DNA from: Pigmentiphaga daeguensis
GTDB lineage: Bacteria; Pseudomonadota; Gammaproteobacteria; Burkholderiales; Burkholderiaceae_B
Length of the DNA stretch: 64,000 bases
Direction: 5' to 3'
Assembly: GCF_039523035.1 (NCBI RefSeq)
Contig: NZ_BAAAEN010000002.1
Location: 310,001 to 374,000 of the forward strand
A program made the translations under genes and the position numbers. This document shows positions 62,157 to 64,000 of this stretch, in pieces; the stretch's first letter is position 1, and each line of letters starts with the position of its first letter. Below the pieces are notes generated by a model that saw only the letters and a program-made list of their open reading frames with translations, was not told the origin of the DNA and did not search any database.

Positions 62157-62873
62157 GTGACCAGTCGTGATCCCGTCTCTCGCCCGGCCTCGCCAGGCAG
62201 CCGCCTGTGGCGGCGCTGGGGCGGGCTCGTCATCGGGTTGGGCGTGGCGGCCATTCTTGCCGGGTTGCTGTGGTATCTGCTTGCCGATACCGCCAGTACC
62301 AAGCGCGAAGTGGCGGCAACCCCGATGCTGATGCTGCCCCCGCCGCCTCCGCCGCCACCCGAGCCGGAAAAATTGCCCGAGCCTGAACCGGAGATCAAGC
62401 CGGAAGTCGTCGAGCCCGAGCCCACGCCCATCGAACCGCTGGATGCGCCGCCGGAAGACGCGCCGCCGAGCCCGTCGCAGGACCTGGGCGATCCCGTCAC
62501 CATCGACGGCGCCGCCCAGGCCGGCTCGGATGCTTTCGGCGTGGCGGCCGGCCGCGGTGGCGGATCCTCGGGAGCGGGGCGCGGAGGGCTCGGCAATGCC
62601 GCCTATTCCTCCTACTACTCGAATGCCTTGCAGCGGTTGCTGGGGCGTGACCCGCGTACGCGCAACCTGGCGTTCCAGGATATACGCATTGACTTCTGGT
62701 TGACCGCGGATGGCCAGGTGGCGAAGGTCCAACTGGTGAAGAGCAGCGGCGATCCCGAGGTCGACAAGGCTGTTCTGGACGTCGTGCGCGAAGGAGACAT
62801 CTCCGACGAGCGGCCCCCCGCCTCGATGCGTTATCCGATGCGGCTCACCATGAAGGGACAGCGTCCGTCATGA
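62157..62873 (+). CDS. tonB: TonB-family energy transducer
   Basis: 238 residues starting at GTG 62157 (GAGGAGAG upstream). Signal-anchor helix at about 22-43, a proline-rich spanner (about 57-105, with a run of eight Pro and EP/KP repeats), a Gly/Ser-rich stretch (130-147) and the TonB C-terminal domain (about 150-236, FQDIRIDFWLTADGQVAKVQLVKSSG). It should transmit proton-motive energy to an outer-membrane partner specific to this locus. The stop overlaps the porin ATG by 4 nt. Functionally parallels TonB4 of P. aeruginosa, as recalled. Confidence 0.93.
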   Translation: MTSRDPVSRPASPGSRLWRRWGGLVIGLGVAAILAGLLWYLLADTASTKREVAATPMLMLPPPPPPPPEPEKLPEPEPEIKPEVVEPEPTPIEPLDAPPEDAPPSPSQDLGDPVTIDGAAQAGSDAFGVAAGRGGGSSGAGRGGLGNAAYSSYYSNALQRLLGRDPRTRNLAFQDIRIDFWLTADGQVAKVQLVKSSGDPEVDKAVLDVVREGDISDERPPASMRYPMRLTMKGQRPS

Positions 62874-64000
62874 GTGCGTCGCCACAACCCCATCCGTTTC
62901 CACCCCATTCCGTGAATTCGCTCATGAATCAATCGACAGCATCCGATCGCCGCGCGACCCGCGGCAGCCACAGCCGGGCGCAGCGGCCGGCCGCGCAAGC
63001 GACGCACGGCCGCCCCGGCCTCCGAGCCATCGCCGCCGCCGTTGCCTCGGTCGTCGGGCTGCTGGGAACCGTCCCGGCCCAGGCCCAGACCGCAGCGCCC
63101 AATGAAAGCGCGATGGTCCGCCTGATCCGCGGCCTGATCCAGAGCGGCGCCCTGGCCAAGGACGTGGGCGAGGCGCTGCTGGCGCAGGCCCAGACCGAGG
63201 CGCTTGCCGCGCAGCAGGCGCAGCGCCAGGCGGCGACCGCCGCCACGGCCGGCGCCGCCGGCGGCGCGCTGCGTCCCGAGCCGGGCGACGTACGCGTCCC
63301 GTACATTCCCGAGACCGTGCGCGACCAGATCCGCGACGAGATCAAGGGCCAGGTCATGGCCCAGGCCAAGTCCGAGGGCTGGGCGGCCCCCAACGAGACG
63401 CCCGAGTGGACCAAGCGCATCCGCATCGAGGGCGACATGCGCGTGCGCAACGAATCGCGCTTCTATTCGGACGGCAACAGCAACATCGAGGTGGACTGGG
63501 CCGCGATCAACCGGGGCAGCGGCTATGACGTCAACGGCAACACCAATCTGTCGCTGCCCAACACCATCAACACCCGCGAGAACCGCAAGAACGTGTTCCG
63601 CGCCCGAGCCCGGCTGGGCGTCTACGCCGACCTCTCGGACCGGACCGAAGTGGGCGTGAGGCTGGCCACCGGCAGCGACGAAAGCCCGGTGTCGACCACC
63701 CAGACACTGGGGGGCGGCCTGGGCAAGAAGAACGTCTGGCTGGACCAGGCCTACCTGGCGCACAAGCCGCTCGACTGGCTGACGGTGGTGGGCGGCCGTT
63801 TCGGCAATCCCTTCTTTTCGTCCGACACCCTGTTCTCGTCGGACCTGAATTTCGATGGCCTGGCGGTGAAGGCCGAGCGGCCGTTCGCGGCGAATCCGGA
63901 CGTGTCGCTGTTCGGCAGCCTGGGCCTGATTCCGCTGGAGTATTCATCGGACAGCTTCCCGGGCACCAGCCAGGACAAGGCGCGCAGCCACAACAAGTGG
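62870..64000 (+). CDS. Putative porin, 5' part (runs off the window)
   Basis: 377 codons are present and the frame is still open at 64000. ATG 62870 overlaps the tonB stop (ATGA); an inner ATG at 62924 precedes the same signal region (LRAIAAAVASVVGLLGTVPAQAQT). The mature N-terminus has a helical, Gln/Ala-rich stretch (LLAQAQTEALAAQQAQ), then barrel strands from about residue 175 (RIRIEGDMRVRNESRFY; RKNVFRARARLGVYADLSDRTEVGVRLATG). Fits the putative-porin family (Porin_5-like). It may be the outer-membrane client of this TonB system; inferred from position. Confidence 0.85.
   Translation, partial: MSASPQPHPFPPHSVNSLMNQSTASDRRATRGSHSRAQRPAAQATHGRPGLRAIAAAVASVVGLLGTVPAQAQTAAPNESAMVRLIRGLIQSGALAKDVGEALLAQAQTEALAAQQAQRQAATAATAGAAGGALRPEPGDVRVPYIPETVRDQIRDEIKGQVMAQAKSEGWAAPNETPEWTKRIRIEGDMRVRNESRFYSDGNSNIEVDWAAINRGSGYDVNGNTNLSLPNTINTRENRKNVFRARARLGVYADLSDRTEVGVRLATGSDESPVSTTQTLGGGLGKKNVWLDQAYLAHKPLDWLTVVGGRFGNPFFSSDTLFSSDLNFDGLAVKAERPFAANPDVSLFGSLGLIPLEYSSDSFPGTSQDKARSHNKW

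Noticed and set aside
62331..62470. CCG/GAG-rich tandem-like DNA considered as a simple-sequence or CRISPR-like repeat
   Set aside because: It encodes the proline-rich spanner of TonB in frame; there are no regular spacers.

Overview
The window is G+C-rich, densely coded DNA from a beta-proteobacterium, most likely Burkholderiales/Alcaligenaceae (Bordetella- or Achromobacter-like). This is inferred from the aerobic benzoyl-CoA (box) cluster with a BoxR-type regulator, two Bug-type periplasmic binding proteins, the ilvI-ilvH-ilvC / pssA / leuA neighbourhood and a family of GC-rich post-stop palindromic repeats. No tRNA, rRNA, CRISPR array or transposase was seen.

Layout. 1-1050: 3' part of pncB. 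1072-18789: benzoate catabolism. A leftward operon carries a DUF4863 protein, boxD, benzoate-CoA ligase, an alpha/beta hydrolase and a five-gene branched-chain-type ABC transporter. boxR diverges from it and is followed by boxC, boxB, boxA, two crotonase-fold enzymes and a MaoC hydratase. Candidate sigma-70 promoters and TGCA-containing operators lie in both control regions. 18810-21207: feoA-feoB plus a Cys-rich FeoB-associated protein behind a Fur-like box. 21399-24321: a DUF3185 protein, an LpxH-like phosphoesterase, a lipase-like hydrolase and a Sel1-repeat protein. 24344-24580: a large imperfect inverted repeat. 24794-27052: a TonB-dependent siderophore receptor behind a palindromic Fur-like site. 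27288-27725: an RDD protein.

28168-31606: ilvI, ilvH, ilvC. 31728-37205: an accessory islet with a LysR regulator, an AA_synth (DUF1185) protein, two alpha/beta hydrolases and two Bug proteins. 37559-40763: pssA, leuA and a GNAT acetyltransferase.

40926-64000 (runs off the end): the most interesting region, a complete cell-surface-signalling and two-partner-secretion cluster. It contains a secreted TonB-C-like protein, a barrel-less STN-domain protein, an ECF sigma factor, a FecR-like anti-sigma factor, a 4514-residue TpsA exoprotein, a small secreted protein on the opposite strand, the TpsB transporter, a DUF2341/LamG-ExbB fusion, ExbD, TonB and a putative porin. Its parts correspond closely to the Pseudomonas aeruginosa VreA-VreI-VreR and PdtA/PdtB-ExbB2-ExbD2-TonB4 locus as I remember it. 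Candidate PHO boxes lie in front of several of these genes, which suggests phosphate-starvation control as in that system. What the dedicated TonB-ExbBD motor drives is unknown.

Seven copies of a GC-rich element (about 66-166 bp) sit within 0-16 nt of stop codons, always in the orientation of the upstream gene.
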